NCBI GenBank assembly: GCA_027322375.1
Contig: DAHVRS010000303.1
Location: 1 to 15,265 of the forward strand
Length of the DNA stretch: 15,265 nucleotides
Direction: 5' to 3'
Origin: Brachybacterium sp.
GTDB taxonomy: Bacteria > Actinomycetota > Actinomycetes > Actinomycetales > Dermabacteraceae
Position 1 is the first letter of the stretch. The number at the start of each line of letters is the position of its first letter. The notes beneath the pieces were generated by a model. That model was not told the DNA's origin, did not search any database, and worked only from the letters and a program-made list of their open reading frames with translations. This document shows, one piece after another, positions 6,389 to 12,773 of the stretch. The position numbers and the translations under genes are program-made.

Positions 6389-8091
6389 GTGATCGGCTGA
6401 GCGCCCGCGAGGTCAAGCGTCACAAGTGGTGGGGGTGGGGCCTGGACGACGTCACCTTCCGCTACGACAACAAGCCGGCGTTCCCGAAGCTCGCGAAGAA
6501 CAAGGTGGGCGTCGACCTCGACTCGAAGCAGCCGGTCGAGCCCGTGCTCACCGATCACGAGGTCCCCGCCTCGCGCCTGCCCGCGGAGACCCGGGCGAAG
6601 CTCGTCGCGCTGGTCGGCGAGGAGAACCTGCTCGATGACGACGAGTACCGCGTCGTGCACTCCTTCGGCCGCTCCCTGCCGGACCTGTTCCGCGTGCGGG
6701 GCGGCCACTTCGAGCGGCTCGTCGACGCGGTCGTCTACCCCGCGAACGAGGAGGAGGTCGCGGCGGTGCTGCGCCTGGTCCTGGACGAGGACCTCGTGCT
6801 GATCCCCTACGGCGGCGGCTCCTGCATCTCCGGCTCCGTCACCCCGGATGTGAACGAGAAGCGCCCGATCCTCACCATGAACCTCGGCCGCATGCGCGAG
6901 GTCATCGAGATCGACGACACCGCGGGCCTCGCCCGCGTCGAGGCCGGCGTGTACGGCCCCGACCTCGAGGAGCAGCTGAACGCGCTGGGCTGGACCGTCG
7001 GCCACTTCCCCGACTCCTTCACCTACTCGACCCTCGGCGGCTGGGCCGCGACCCGCTCCTCCGGCATGCAGTCGGACAAGTACGGGGACATCGAGGACAT
7101 CGTGCGCGGCATGCGCCTGGTCCACCCCGAGGGCGTCGCCGTCACGAAGCCGATCCCGGGCCGCGACTCCGGGCCCAGCGTGCACGAGATGATCCTGGGC
7201 AGCGAGGGCCGCCTCGGCGTGATCACGGAGGCGACCGTGCAGGTGCACCGCATCGCCCCGGTCCGCCAGGTCATCGCCTACATGTACCCCGACTGGGAGC
7301 ACGGCATCCGCGGCATGCACGCGATCGCCCGCTCCACCGACGTCCACCCCACCTTCACCCGCCTCTCCGACGGGCCGGAGACCGAGTTCAGCCTCGCCAT
7401 GGTCAAGGAGCCCACCTCCACCAAGGGCAAGGTCGCCGCGAAGGTGCAGGACGGGCTGTTCGCCTACCTGCGCTCGAAGGGCTGGGACACCACCAACGAG
7501 ATGTCGATCTCCTACGTCTGCTTCGAGGGGACGAAGGAGACGGTCGAGCACCAGAAGGCGATCGTGAAGAAGATCGTCAAGCAGTCCGGCGGCATCACGC
7601 TGGGCGCGGGCCCCGGCGCGATCTACGACCAGAAGAAGTTCGACACCCCCTACCTGCGCGACTTCCTCATGAACTACCAGGTCTTCGGCGACGTGTGCGA
7701 CACGGGCGCGACCTGGTCGAACATCAACGAGGTCCACTCCAAGGTGTACGACGCGTTCTACGCGGCGCAGGAGGAGCAGGGCCTGCCCGGCTTCATGTTC
7801 TGCCACATGTCGCACAGCTACCACGGCGGCGCGTGCCTCTACTTCACCTTCGCCTTCCCGTACACCTCGGACGAGCTGGCGCTCGAGCAGTACTACCGCG
7901 CGAAGAACGCGGTCCAGCAGACCTTCGTGGACCTCGGCTCGACCGTCTCGCACCACCACGCGGTGGGCACCGAGCACCAGCCGTGGATCACCGAGGACAT
8001 CGGCGAGGTCGGCGCACGCATGGTCCGCGGCCTCTTCGCGGACAACGATCCGGGCCGGAACCTCAACCCCGGCAAGATCCTCCCCTCCTGA
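6385..8091 (+). CDS. Alkyl-DHAP-synthase-like FAD-linked oxidase family protein
   Basis: The 568-aa product belongs to the vanillyl-alcohol-oxidase flavoprotein family and closely follows animal alkyldihydroxyacetonephosphate synthase (AGPS). The N-terminus has KWWGWG (14-19). The FAD domain has PYGGGSCISG (141-150), PDSF followed by STLGGWAATRSSG (209-227) and LGSEGRLGVITE (271-282). In the cap domain RLSDG (Arg326) lines up with the AGPS Arg (human R419) needed for activity; SHSYHGGACLYF (Tyr486) and SHHHAVG (His523-525) line up with its active-site Tyr and His triplet. These alignments are from memory. AGPS swaps the acyl chain of acyl-DHAP for a fatty alcohol, forming the ether bond, without net redox change. 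The ATGA overlap with plsC and the GAGGAGGGA ribosome site show tight coupling. A different oxidase function (D-lactate or glycolate type) is less likely given the conserved AGPS-specific blocks. Confidence 0.88.
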   Translation: MSDRLSAREVKRHKWWGWGLDDVTFRYDNKPAFPKLAKNKVGVDLDSKQPVEPVLTDHEVPASRLPAETRAKLVALVGEENLLDDDEYRVVHSFGRSLPDLFRVRGGHFERLVDAVVYPANEEEVAAVLRLVLDEDLVLIPYGGGSCISGSVTPDVNEKRPILTMNLGRMREVIEIDDTAGLARVEAGVYGPDLEEQLNALGWTVGHFPDSFTYSTLGGWAATRSSGMQSDKYGDIEDIVRGMRLVHPEGVAVTKPIPGRDSGPSVHEMILGSEGRLGVITEATVQVHRIAPVRQVIAYMYPDWEHGIRGMHAIARSTDVHPTFTRLSDGPETEFSLAMVKEPTSTKGKVAAKVQDGLFAYLRSKGWDTTNEMSISYVCFEGTKETVEHQKAIVKKIVKQSGGITLGAGPGAIYDQKKFDTPYLRDFLMNYQVFGDVCDTGATWSNINEVHSKVYDAFYAAQEEQGLPGFMFCHMSHSYHGGACLYFTFAFPYTSDELALEQYYRAKNAVQQTFVDLGSTVSHHHAVGTEHQPWITEDIGEVGARMVRGLFADNDPGRNLNPGKILPS

Positions 8092-8099
8092 GGTCGGGC

Positions 8100-8681
8100 A
8101 TGGGCTGCGTCTGGGTGCTGCGCCACGGCGAGTCCACCGCGAACGTCGAGGGCGTGATCGTCTCCGCCCCCGGTCCGCGCGCGCTCGTCGAGGTGGGGCT
8201 GACGCCGCGCGGCCGTGAGCAGGCGCGCGAGGCCGCTCGGGCGGCGCTGGAGCAGGGCCTCGGCCCGGGCACCGTGCTCATCGCGAGCGACTTCGCGCGC
8301 GCCCGGGAGACGGCGGAGGAGTTCGCCACCGGGCTCGGCGCGGAGCCGCCCCGGATCGATCAGCGCCTGCGCGAGCGCGGCTTCGGTGCGCTCGAGGAAG
8401 GGCCCGCGAGCGCGTACGACGGCGTGTGGGCCCGGGATCGCGCGCGCGAACAGCCGGCCGACGGGGTCGAGCCCGTCGGCGCGGTCGCTGCACGCGTGCG
8501 GGAGGCGCTTCTCGCGGCCGACGGACTAGCGCGTGAGTCGGGCGCCGACGTCGTCCTCGTCGCCCACGGCGATGTTCTCCAGATCGCGCTCGCTCTCGGG
8601 GCCGGCATGGATCCGCATGATCACCGGGAGGTGCCGCACCTGGGCAATGCCGAGCTGCGGGTCCTGGGCAGTGAGCGCTGA
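8100..8681 (+). CDS. Histidine phosphatase (phosphoglycerate mutase-like) family protein
   Basis: The 193-aa product is a branch-1 histidine phosphatase. The RHGE motif (8-11) supplies the phospho-accepting His9; SDFARARETAE (63-73) supplies the second Arg; LRERGFG (90-96) contains the acid/base Glu92; and VAHGD (154-158) supplies the second catalytic His156. The ATG at 8100 was chosen because it begins right before RHGE as in the family and lies 8 bp after the flavoprotein stop; the open frame extends further upstream but only inside the previous gene. The family ranges from phosphoglycerate mutases to broad-specificity phosphatases; the short size and lack of mutase-specific inserts favour a phosphatase. 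It is co-transcribed with the ether-lipid-like genes, so a phosphorylated lipid intermediate is conceivable, but no substrate can be read from the sequence. Confidence 0.87.
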   Translation: MGCVWVLRHGESTANVEGVIVSAPGPRALVEVGLTPRGREQAREAARAALEQGLGPGTVLIASDFARARETAEEFATGLGAEPPRIDQRLRERGFGALEEGPASAYDGVWARDRAREQPADGVEPVGAVAARVREALLAADGLARESGADVVLVAHGDVLQIALALGAGMDPHDHREVPHLGNAELRVLGSER

Positions 8682-9069
8682 GCCTGCTGGCGAGGTCGTT
8701 CTGCGTGTGCGCGTGGAGCGTGAGGCGGTGCGCGTGCTGGTGGGGGAGTTCTTCGCTGCCCGCGGCTGGCGCGTCGCAGAGGGCGAGAAGGGGTATCTCC
8801 TCGTGGAGCAGGGGAGCCTGCGCCGCACGGTGGCGCTCGGCGGCCTGGCGGGACGTGGCTTTCACATGAGGGCGCGGCTCGAGCTGAGCGAGGATCCTGA
8901 TCTGACGGAAGGCGCGGGCGGGACGCGGATCCGCTATCGCTGGGGCGGGAACGCCGGGCGCGTCCTCGGCGGTGCGGTCGGGGCGGCGCGCGCCCGGCGG
9001 CGGCACGCCGAGACGTCGGCCGCCCTCGCCGCGCACCTGCGCGCCCAGGGACTCCTGCGCGAGGGGTGA
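8671..9069 (+). CDS. Small hypothetical protein at operon end
   Basis: I do not recognise this 132-aa product. The GTG at 8671 overlaps the phosphatase stop by 11 bp, and the frame stays open to TGA at 9067-9069. The frame is open further upstream, but only within the phosphatase gene. Residues 1-90 alternate hydrophobic and charged residues like a small alpha/beta domain (VVLRVRVEREAVRVLVGEFFAARGW and then GYLLVEQGS). Residues 90-106 are Gly/Ala-rich (WGGNAGRVLGGAVGAA), and a very basic patch (RARRRH) precedes a C-terminal helix ending LLREG. There is no signal peptide or catalytic motif. The overlap suggests translational coupling to the phosphatase. The stop is only 6 bp from the stop of the convergent esterase gene. 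Existence as a gene is likely from coupling and the absence of a competing frame; function unknown. Confidence 0.65.
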   Translation: MSAEPAGEVVLRVRVEREAVRVLVGEFFAARGWRVAEGEKGYLLVEQGSLRRTVALGGLAGRGFHMRARLELSEDPDLTEGAGGTRIRYRWGGNAGRVLGGAVGAARARRRHAETSAALAAHLRAQGLLREG

Positions 9070-9070
9070 G

Positions 9071-9083
9071 CCGCCTCAGGCGG
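9071..9083. terminator. Short hairpin at convergent gene ends (weak)
   Basis: CCGCCT-C-AGGCGG is a 6-bp inverted repeat centred on the 6-bp gap between the two convergent stop codons and includes the stop of the esterase gene. The one-base centre would open to a three-base loop with a 5-bp stem. It is the only candidate terminator here and is short, so read-through and antisense overlap are likely. Confidence 0.25.
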
Positions 9084-10173
9084 TGAGGGTCCGCATCATC
9101 TCGGGCAGGTCTTCGGCGAGGTTCTCACGCCACAGGCCCCACTCGTGCGTCGCCCCGGGGATCAGGGCGTAGTCGTGCTCGATGCCGGCGCTGTCGAGAG
9201 CGTCGGAGAAGCGCTCGAGCGTCGGATGGACGACGTTCTCGATGAGATCTGCGCCCACCTCGCCGAGCTTCCGCTCGACCGCCCGCAGCAGATCCGGCTG
9301 CTGGCCCAGATCATCGAAGAAGTCGGACCACGGGCCGTCGCCGGTGCGGAGGAAGACTCGCTTGCCGCGATACGTCTCCACGTTGTCCATCGGGTTGTAG
9401 CCCTTCGCGATCTCCGGGTAGAGCCGCGGCCCCCAGGTGGCGCCGACGGTGTTCGTCGTCGCCCAGTACTTCTCGATGTCTAAGGCGGGGCAGGCCCAGA
9501 TCGCGGCGGCGACCCCCGCGCCCGAGAGGGTCGCGGGATTGCAGTCCGCAGGGCCGGAGTAGGAGCTCACGGAGCGGAAGTGGCCCCAGTAGCGCTGGCC
9601 GAGCGCGAGCGCACCCCAGCCGCCCATGGACAGCCCGCCGATCGCCATCCGCGACCGGTCGGTGCGGAAGTTCTCGTGCACGAACGGCAGCACCTGGGTC
9701 ATGATGAACGACTCCCAGGCCGCCTCCCGGCCCGGCAGTGGGAAGTTCGCATTCGAGTAGAACGAGCCTGCGCCGCCATCCGGCATCACGACGATGACCT
9801 CATGCTTCTCGGTCTGCTCGACGACGCCGCCGAGGTTCGTCCAGTCCTGGTAGAAGTCGCCGCGCCCGTGCAGGAGCAGCAGCACCGGGTAGCGCCGCTC
9901 GGGGTCCTCCCCGTAGCTCGGCGGGACGGTCACGCGCACGGAGGGGTGGAAGGTCCGCACCATGCCGCCGGTGTCGACGCGGAAGTCGACCGAGCGGATG
10001 TCCTCGTGGATCCGCGGGCTGCCGTCGACCATGCGGAGCCCCGCCGCGTCGCGGAAGTCGCCGAGCCCGGCGGCGCTCGCGCTGCCCGCGCCGAGCGCGA
10101 CGAGCGGAGCGACGGCTGCGGCAGCGAGGAGGAGGGAGCGGCGCGAGGGAGAGGGGGTGCTGCGGGGTGACAC
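9076..10173 (-). CDS. Tat-exported antigen-85/esterase-D-like alpha/beta hydrolase
   Basis: The 365-aa product starts with a twin-arginine type signal (SRRSLLLAAAAVAPLVALG, residues 10-28) and a likely cleavage site at SASA-AG (about 34/35), so it is probably exported folded. The mature part is a putative-esterase alpha/beta hydrolase: YPVLLLLHGRGD (95-106), nucleophile elbow GLSMGG with Ser182, and a C-terminal GATHEWGLW with His343 that resembles the THSWxYW ending of mycobacterial antigen 85 mycolyltransferases. Glu320 or a nearby acid may complete the triad. Two cysteines (211 and 228) could form a disulfide. The GTG start has a GGAGG ribosome site 7 bp upstream. Likely substrates are cell-wall or lipid esters, but nothing in the sequence fixes this. 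It is convergent with the ether-lipid operon and divergent from the ThuA pair. Confidence 0.85.
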   Translation of the reverse strand: MSPRSTPSPSRRSLLLAAAAVAPLVALGAGSASAAGLGDFRDAAGLRMVDGSPRIHEDIRSVDFRVDTGGMVRTFHPSVRVTVPPSYGEDPERRYPVLLLLHGRGDFYQDWTNLGGVVEQTEKHEVIVVMPDGGAGSFYSNANFPLPGREAAWESFIMTQVLPFVHENFRTDRSRMAIGGLSMGGWGALALGQRYWGHFRSVSSYSGPADCNPATLSGAGVAAAIWACPALDIEKYWATTNTVGATWGPRLYPEIAKGYNPMDNVETYRGKRVFLRTGDGPWSDFFDDLGQQPDLLRAVERKLGEVGADLIENVVHPTLERFSDALDSAGIEHDYALIPGATHEWGLWRENLAEDLPEMMRTLTA

Positions 10174-10329
10174 GAGGGAGCCTCCAGGGGATCCGTGAGC
10201 AAGCAGGTGACTGTCCTCACATGATCACGCGAGGAGGCGCGCGGGCAAGCGGTGCTGGTCGGCCCGGCGCGTCGGGATACCCGCCGGTCACATCGGCCCG
10301 GGCTCCGCGGGAGCGCCCAGGAAGAAGAA

Positions 10330-10357
10330 CAGGCTCCTTCGCCATTGAAGGAGCCTG
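10330..10357 (-). terminator. Perfect 11-bp hairpin with T-rich tail in esterase leader
   Basis: CAGGCTCCTTC (10330-10340) pairs perfectly with GAAGGAGCCTG (10347-10357) around a 6-nt loop. Read on the minus strand the hairpin is followed by TTCTTCTTCC, giving it the form of an intrinsic terminator; on the plus strand no such tail follows. It lies about 157 bp upstream of the esterase start, between divergent genes, so it would terminate transcripts heading to the esterase (an attenuator) or an unseen antisense RNA. It could instead be a protein-binding palindrome. Confidence 0.45.
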
Positions 10358-10390
10358 GGCACGACCATAACCCTGTACAGATGAGGAACG

Positions 10391-10407
10391 GGTCACATCC
10401 CGGTCAC
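10391..10407 (+). promoter_or_regulatory. GGTCAC direct repeat with 11-bp period
   Basis: GGTCAC occurs at 10391-10396 and again at 10402-10407, one helical turn apart, directly upstream of the candidate -35 region of the ThuA-like gene. Eleven-base direct repeats beginning G(G/T)TCA are the form of PHO boxes bound by PhoP in Streptomyces and of other OmpR-type regulators. Identity of the regulator is inference. Confidence 0.3.
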
Positions 10408-10409
10408 GG

Positions 10410-10438
10410 TTCGCCCAAGCCGCCAGCGCCCCTACGAT
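10410..10438 (+). promoter_or_regulatory. Candidate promoter of the ThuA-like operon
   Basis: TACGAT (10433-10438) is a good actinobacterial -10 element, preceded at 17 bp by TTCGCC (10410-10415), a weak -35. Transcription would begin near 10445, about 50 bp before the proposed start codon. Confidence 0.4.
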
Positions 10439-10496
10439 GTATCCACCGTCACCGTGGACGACGCCGCGGTGAAGACAGACAAGGATGAAGGACACC

Positions 10497-11261
10497 ATGA
10501 CACTGCGCATCGCCGTCTACGGCGAGAACCGGCACGAGAAGGTCGACAAGAGGGTTCAGGAGCTGTACCCGGACGGCATGCACACCGTGATCGCGGAGGC
10601 GCTGCGGACCCTGCTCGCGGCCGACGGCATCGACGCCGAGGTGCGCATCGCCCTGCTCGACGACATCGAGGAGTCCCTCTCCGAGGAGGCGCTCGCCGAG
10701 ACCGACGTCCTCACCTGGTGGGGCCACATGGCCCACGAGGACGTGCCGGACGAGATCAGCGAGCGCGTGGTCCGCCGCGTCCACGAGGGCATGGGCTTCC
10801 TGCCGCTTCACTCCGCCCACTACTCCAAGCCCTTCAAGGCCCTCATGGGCACCACCTGCAACCTGCTGTGGCGCAACGAGGGCGAGGAGGAGCGGGTCTG
10901 GACCGTCAACGGCTCCCACCCGATCGCTCGCGGCGTGCCCCACCCGATCATCGTCCCCGAGCAGGAGATGTACGGGGAGATGTTCGACATCCCCGCACCG
11001 GACGAGCTCGTATTCGTCTCCTCCTTCGCCGGCGGCGAGGTGTTCCGCTCCGGCGCCGTGTTCCGTCGCGGCAAGGGCAAGGTGTTCTACTTCAGCCCCG
11101 GCGACCAGGAGTACCCCGTCTACCACCAGGCGGAGATCCAGCGCGTGCTCGCCAACGCCGCGGTCTGGGCCCGTCCCGAGGACCGCGAGGCGGCACCGGT
11201 GAAGATCGCCAACGCCCCCCGCGACTGGTACCGCGGCACCGAGGTCTCGCGTGTCATCTGA
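10497..11261 (+). CDS. ThuA-like (trehalose utilisation family) protein
   Basis: The 254-aa product has the ThuA domain, a glutamine-amidotransferase-like fold: MTLRIAVYGENRHE at the start, DVLTWWGHMAH (70-80), LHSAHYSKPF (104-113), QEMYGEMFDIP (156-166) and KVFYFSPGDQEYPVYH (195-210). The first methionine could also be at 10485, but AAGGA sits at the usual distance before ATG 10497 and none before the other. ThuA, with the oxidoreductase ThuB, was described in rhizobial trehalose/sucrose catabolism via 3-keto sugars. Here, too, a Gfo/Idh/MocA gene follows and overlaps by 11 bp, so a soluble two-protein system acting on a sugar or glycoside is likely. No sugar transporter is present in the window to indicate the substrate. 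Confidence 0.87.
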   Translation: MTLRIAVYGENRHEKVDKRVQELYPDGMHTVIAEALRTLLAADGIDAEVRIALLDDIEESLSEEALAETDVLTWWGHMAHEDVPDEISERVVRRVHEGMGFLPLHSAHYSKPFKALMGTTCNLLWRNEGEEERVWTVNGSHPIARGVPHPIIVPEQEMYGEMFDIPAPDELVFVSSFAGGEVFRSGAVFRRGKGKVFYFSPGDQEYPVYHQAEIQRVLANAAVWARPEDREAAPVKIANAPRDWYRGTEVSRVI

Positions 11262-12444
11262 GGCCACCCTGCTCACCAACCCGAGCCCCCGACCCACCGG
11301 CTTCCCGCGCCTGCCCGGCGACCGCCCCGCGAAGGTGGTCGTCGTCGGCGCCGGCGGGATGGGCTCGTGGTGGGCGCGCGAGATAGTCGCGAGCGACGTC
11401 GCCGAGCTCGTCGGCGTCGCGGACCTCGTCGAGGGCGCGCCCCAGAAGGTCATCGAGCAGTCCGGGGCGGAGGACCCCTCCGCGATCGCCGTCGGCACCG
11501 ACGGGGTGGACCTCGCGCTCGAGCTCGGCGCGGACCTGCTCGTGGACCCGACGGTCCCCGTCGCGCACCACCCCGTCACGGTGAAGGCGCTGCACGCCGG
11601 GATCCCCGTGCTCGGCGAGAAGCCCGTCACCGAGACGCTGCCCGAGGCGATCAGCCTCATGGCTCACTCGGAGCTGACCGGGGTGCCGTTCATGGTCTCT
11701 CAGTCCCGGCGCTTCTTCCGCCAGGTGCGGCAGCTGCGCGACTTCGTCGCGGAGCACGGGCCGACGGTGATGACCAGCGCTTTCTTCTCCCTGTTCACGG
11801 AGATGGAGGGGTACCGCCGCACGCAGGCGCATCCGTTGCTGCGCGATATGGGCATCCACGCCTTCGACACCGCGCGGTACATGCTGGGCACCGACCCGGT
11901 CGCGGTGACCGCCGTCGGTGCCCGGCCCGAGTGGAGCGTGTACAGCCACGACGCGACCGTCTCGGCGACCTTCGAGATGTCCGACGGGTCCCTCTTCGCC
12001 TACCACGGCACGTGGAACGCGCGAGGGCTCGCGACCTACTGGAACAGCGAGTGGCGGATCGGTGCACGCACCGGCTCCGCGACGTGGGACGGCAAGGGCG
12101 CGCCGGTGCTCGGCACCGAGGACGCGGAGGAGACCGCCGAGCTCCAGGCCCGGATCGACGCGGAGACCGCGCCGGAGAAGGACCAGATCGCGGCCTCCCT
12201 CGTGGAGTGCGTGAGCGCGCTGCGCGAGGGCCGCACCCCGATGTGCGAGGTCCACGAGAACCTGCTGAGCTTCGCGATGGTCGAGGCGGCCGTCGCAGCG
12301 GTTGAGACCGGCGCGCGCGTCGAGATCGATGCCCTGCTCGAGCAGGCCCGTGATGACGCGATCGCGGCGGAGACCGACCCGGCCGCGCGCGAGATCATGC
12401 AGGGCTGGCCCTCGGTGCGCGAGGCGATCCGCGCCCGCGCCTGA
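11251..12444 (+). CDS. Gfo/Idh/MocA-family oxidoreductase
   Basis: The 397-aa product has an N-terminal Rossmann domain with KVVVVGAGGMG (28-38), the dinucleotide-binding glycine motif at 33-38, then the family's GEKPVTE (122-128) with catalytic-type Lys124, and the second-domain motif DMGIHAFDTARY (199-210) with His203 and Asp206. It is a normal length for the family, which oxidises or reduces sugars and polyols with NAD(P). An N-terminal tail of about 25 residues precedes the domain. The GTG start at 11251 overlaps the ThuA-like stop, so the two are probably translated together. By analogy with ThuB, oxidation of a glycoside at C3 is plausible; the exact substrate is not visible. A strong terminator follows 16 bp after the stop. 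Confidence 0.9.
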   Translation: MSSEATLLTNPSPRPTGFPRLPGDRPAKVVVVGAGGMGSWWAREIVASDVAELVGVADLVEGAPQKVIEQSGAEDPSAIAVGTDGVDLALELGADLLVDPTVPVAHHPVTVKALHAGIPVLGEKPVTETLPEAISLMAHSELTGVPFMVSQSRRFFRQVRQLRDFVAEHGPTVMTSAFFSLFTEMEGYRRTQAHPLLRDMGIHAFDTARYMLGTDPVAVTAVGARPEWSVYSHDATVSATFEMSDGSLFAYHGTWNARGLATYWNSEWRIGARTGSATWDGKGAPVLGTEDAEETAELQARIDAETAPEKDQIAASLVECVSALREGRTPMCEVHENLLSFAMVEAAVAAVETGARVEIDALLEQARDDAIAAETDPAAREIMQGWPSVREAIRARA

Positions 12445-12460
12445 GCGCCTGCTCTGAACC

Positions 12461-12496
12461 CGTCGGGGCCCGGTCCACGCGGACCGGGCCCCGACG
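12461..12496 (+). terminator. Strong intrinsic terminator of the ThuA-like operon
   Basis: A perfect 16-bp stem, CGTCGGGGCCCGGTCC (12461-12476) with GGACCGGGCCCCGACG (12481-12496), closes a 4-nt loop ACGC and is followed by TTCTTCAT. It lies 16 bp after the stop of the oxidoreductase gene. Confidence 0.92.
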
Positions 12497-12547
12497 TTCT
12501 TCATGGGCTCTGCGAGGTCAGGGCGGAGGCCAGAGCGTGGGAACGAA

Positions 12548-12586
12548 GAAGCCCCCGCCGCACCGGAGAGGTGCTGCGGGGGCTTC
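12548..12586 (-). terminator. Hairpin terminator downstream of tRNA-Arg
   Basis: GAAGCCCCCGC (12548-12558) pairs with GCGGGGGCTTC (12576-12586); after one mismatch GCACC/GGTGC extend the stem to a 5-nt GGAGA loop. On the minus strand it lies 9 bp after the tRNA 3' end and is followed by TTCGTTCC. It may also back up the terminator of the convergent oxidoreductase operon. Confidence 0.75.
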
Positions 12587-12595
12587 GTCCTGAAG

Positions 12596-12668
12596 TGCGC
12601 CCGGAGGGATTCGAACCCCCAACCTTCTGATCCGTAGTCAGATGCTCTATCCGTTAAGCTACGGGCGC
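12596..12668 (-). tRNA. tRNA-Arg (anticodon ACG)
   Basis: The 73-nt cloverleaf folds fully on the minus strand: acceptor stem GCGCCCG/CGGGCGC with discriminator A, D arm GCTT/GAGC, anticodon stem TCTGA/TCAGA around the loop CTACGGA (anticodon ACG, wobble A normally deaminated to inosine, reading CGN codons), and T arm with loop TTCGAAT. The 3' CCA is not encoded. No integrase or duplicated 3' end is present nearby, so it is not being used as an attachment site in this window. Confidence 0.97.
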
Positions 12669-12679
12669 TTGTCAGTCGC

Positions 12680-12760
12680 GCTGACCTGAGTAACTCTAGT
12701 CGCCGGGTCGGATCTGCGCCAATCCACAGCCCATGACCCTGCTCACATGCTCAGGTCAGC
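12680..12760. repeat. 11-bp inverted repeat flanking the tRNA-Arg promoter
   Basis: GCTGACCTGAG (12680-12690) is the exact reverse complement of CTCAGGTCAGC (12750-12760). The arms are 59 bp apart and bracket the promoter at 12693-12722: the first arm covers the likely transcription start, the second lies about 65-75 bp upstream, just after the LppM-like gene's stop. They could be paired operator sites or a long-range hairpin in read-through RNA. Confidence 0.4.
12693..12722 (-). promoter_or_regulatory. Promoter of tRNA-Arg
   Basis: On the minus strand TTGGCG (-35, 12722-12717) and TAGAGT (-10, 12698-12693) are separated by 18 bp. Transcription would start near 12686, about 18 bp before the mature tRNA. 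Confidence 0.6.
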
Positions 12761-12773
12761 ACGTCTGAGGGGC

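Larger units (their letters stand above)
10174..10496. other. Divergent intergenic region (323 bp)
   Basis: This gap separates the esterase gene (minus) from the ThuA-like gene (plus). It holds the esterase ribosome-binding site (10181-10185), a strong hairpin with a T-rich tail on the minus strand (10330-10357), a GGTCAC direct repeat (10391-10407) and a candidate plus-strand promoter (10410-10438). No convincing small protein gene was found; the minus-strand open frame across it is rich in Arg/Pro and starts inside the ThuA gene. Confidence 0.5.

Noticed and set aside
6181..7977. A 598-codon open frame on the minus strand opposite the flavoprotein gene
   Set aside because: The product is compositionally biased (Val, Arg, His, Asp, Leu) with no motif, while the plus strand encodes a well-conserved flavoprotein.
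10217..10510. A minus-strand 97-codon frame across the esterase/ThuA gap, considered as a leader peptide
   Set aside because: It starts inside the ThuA-like gene, has no ribosome-binding site and ends in Arg/Pro-rich sequence typical of non-coding GC-rich DNA.
12596..12668. tRNA-Arg as an integration site for a mobile element
   Set aside because: No integrase, no duplicated tRNA end and no foreign-looking block lie on either side; neighbours are housekeeping-type genes.
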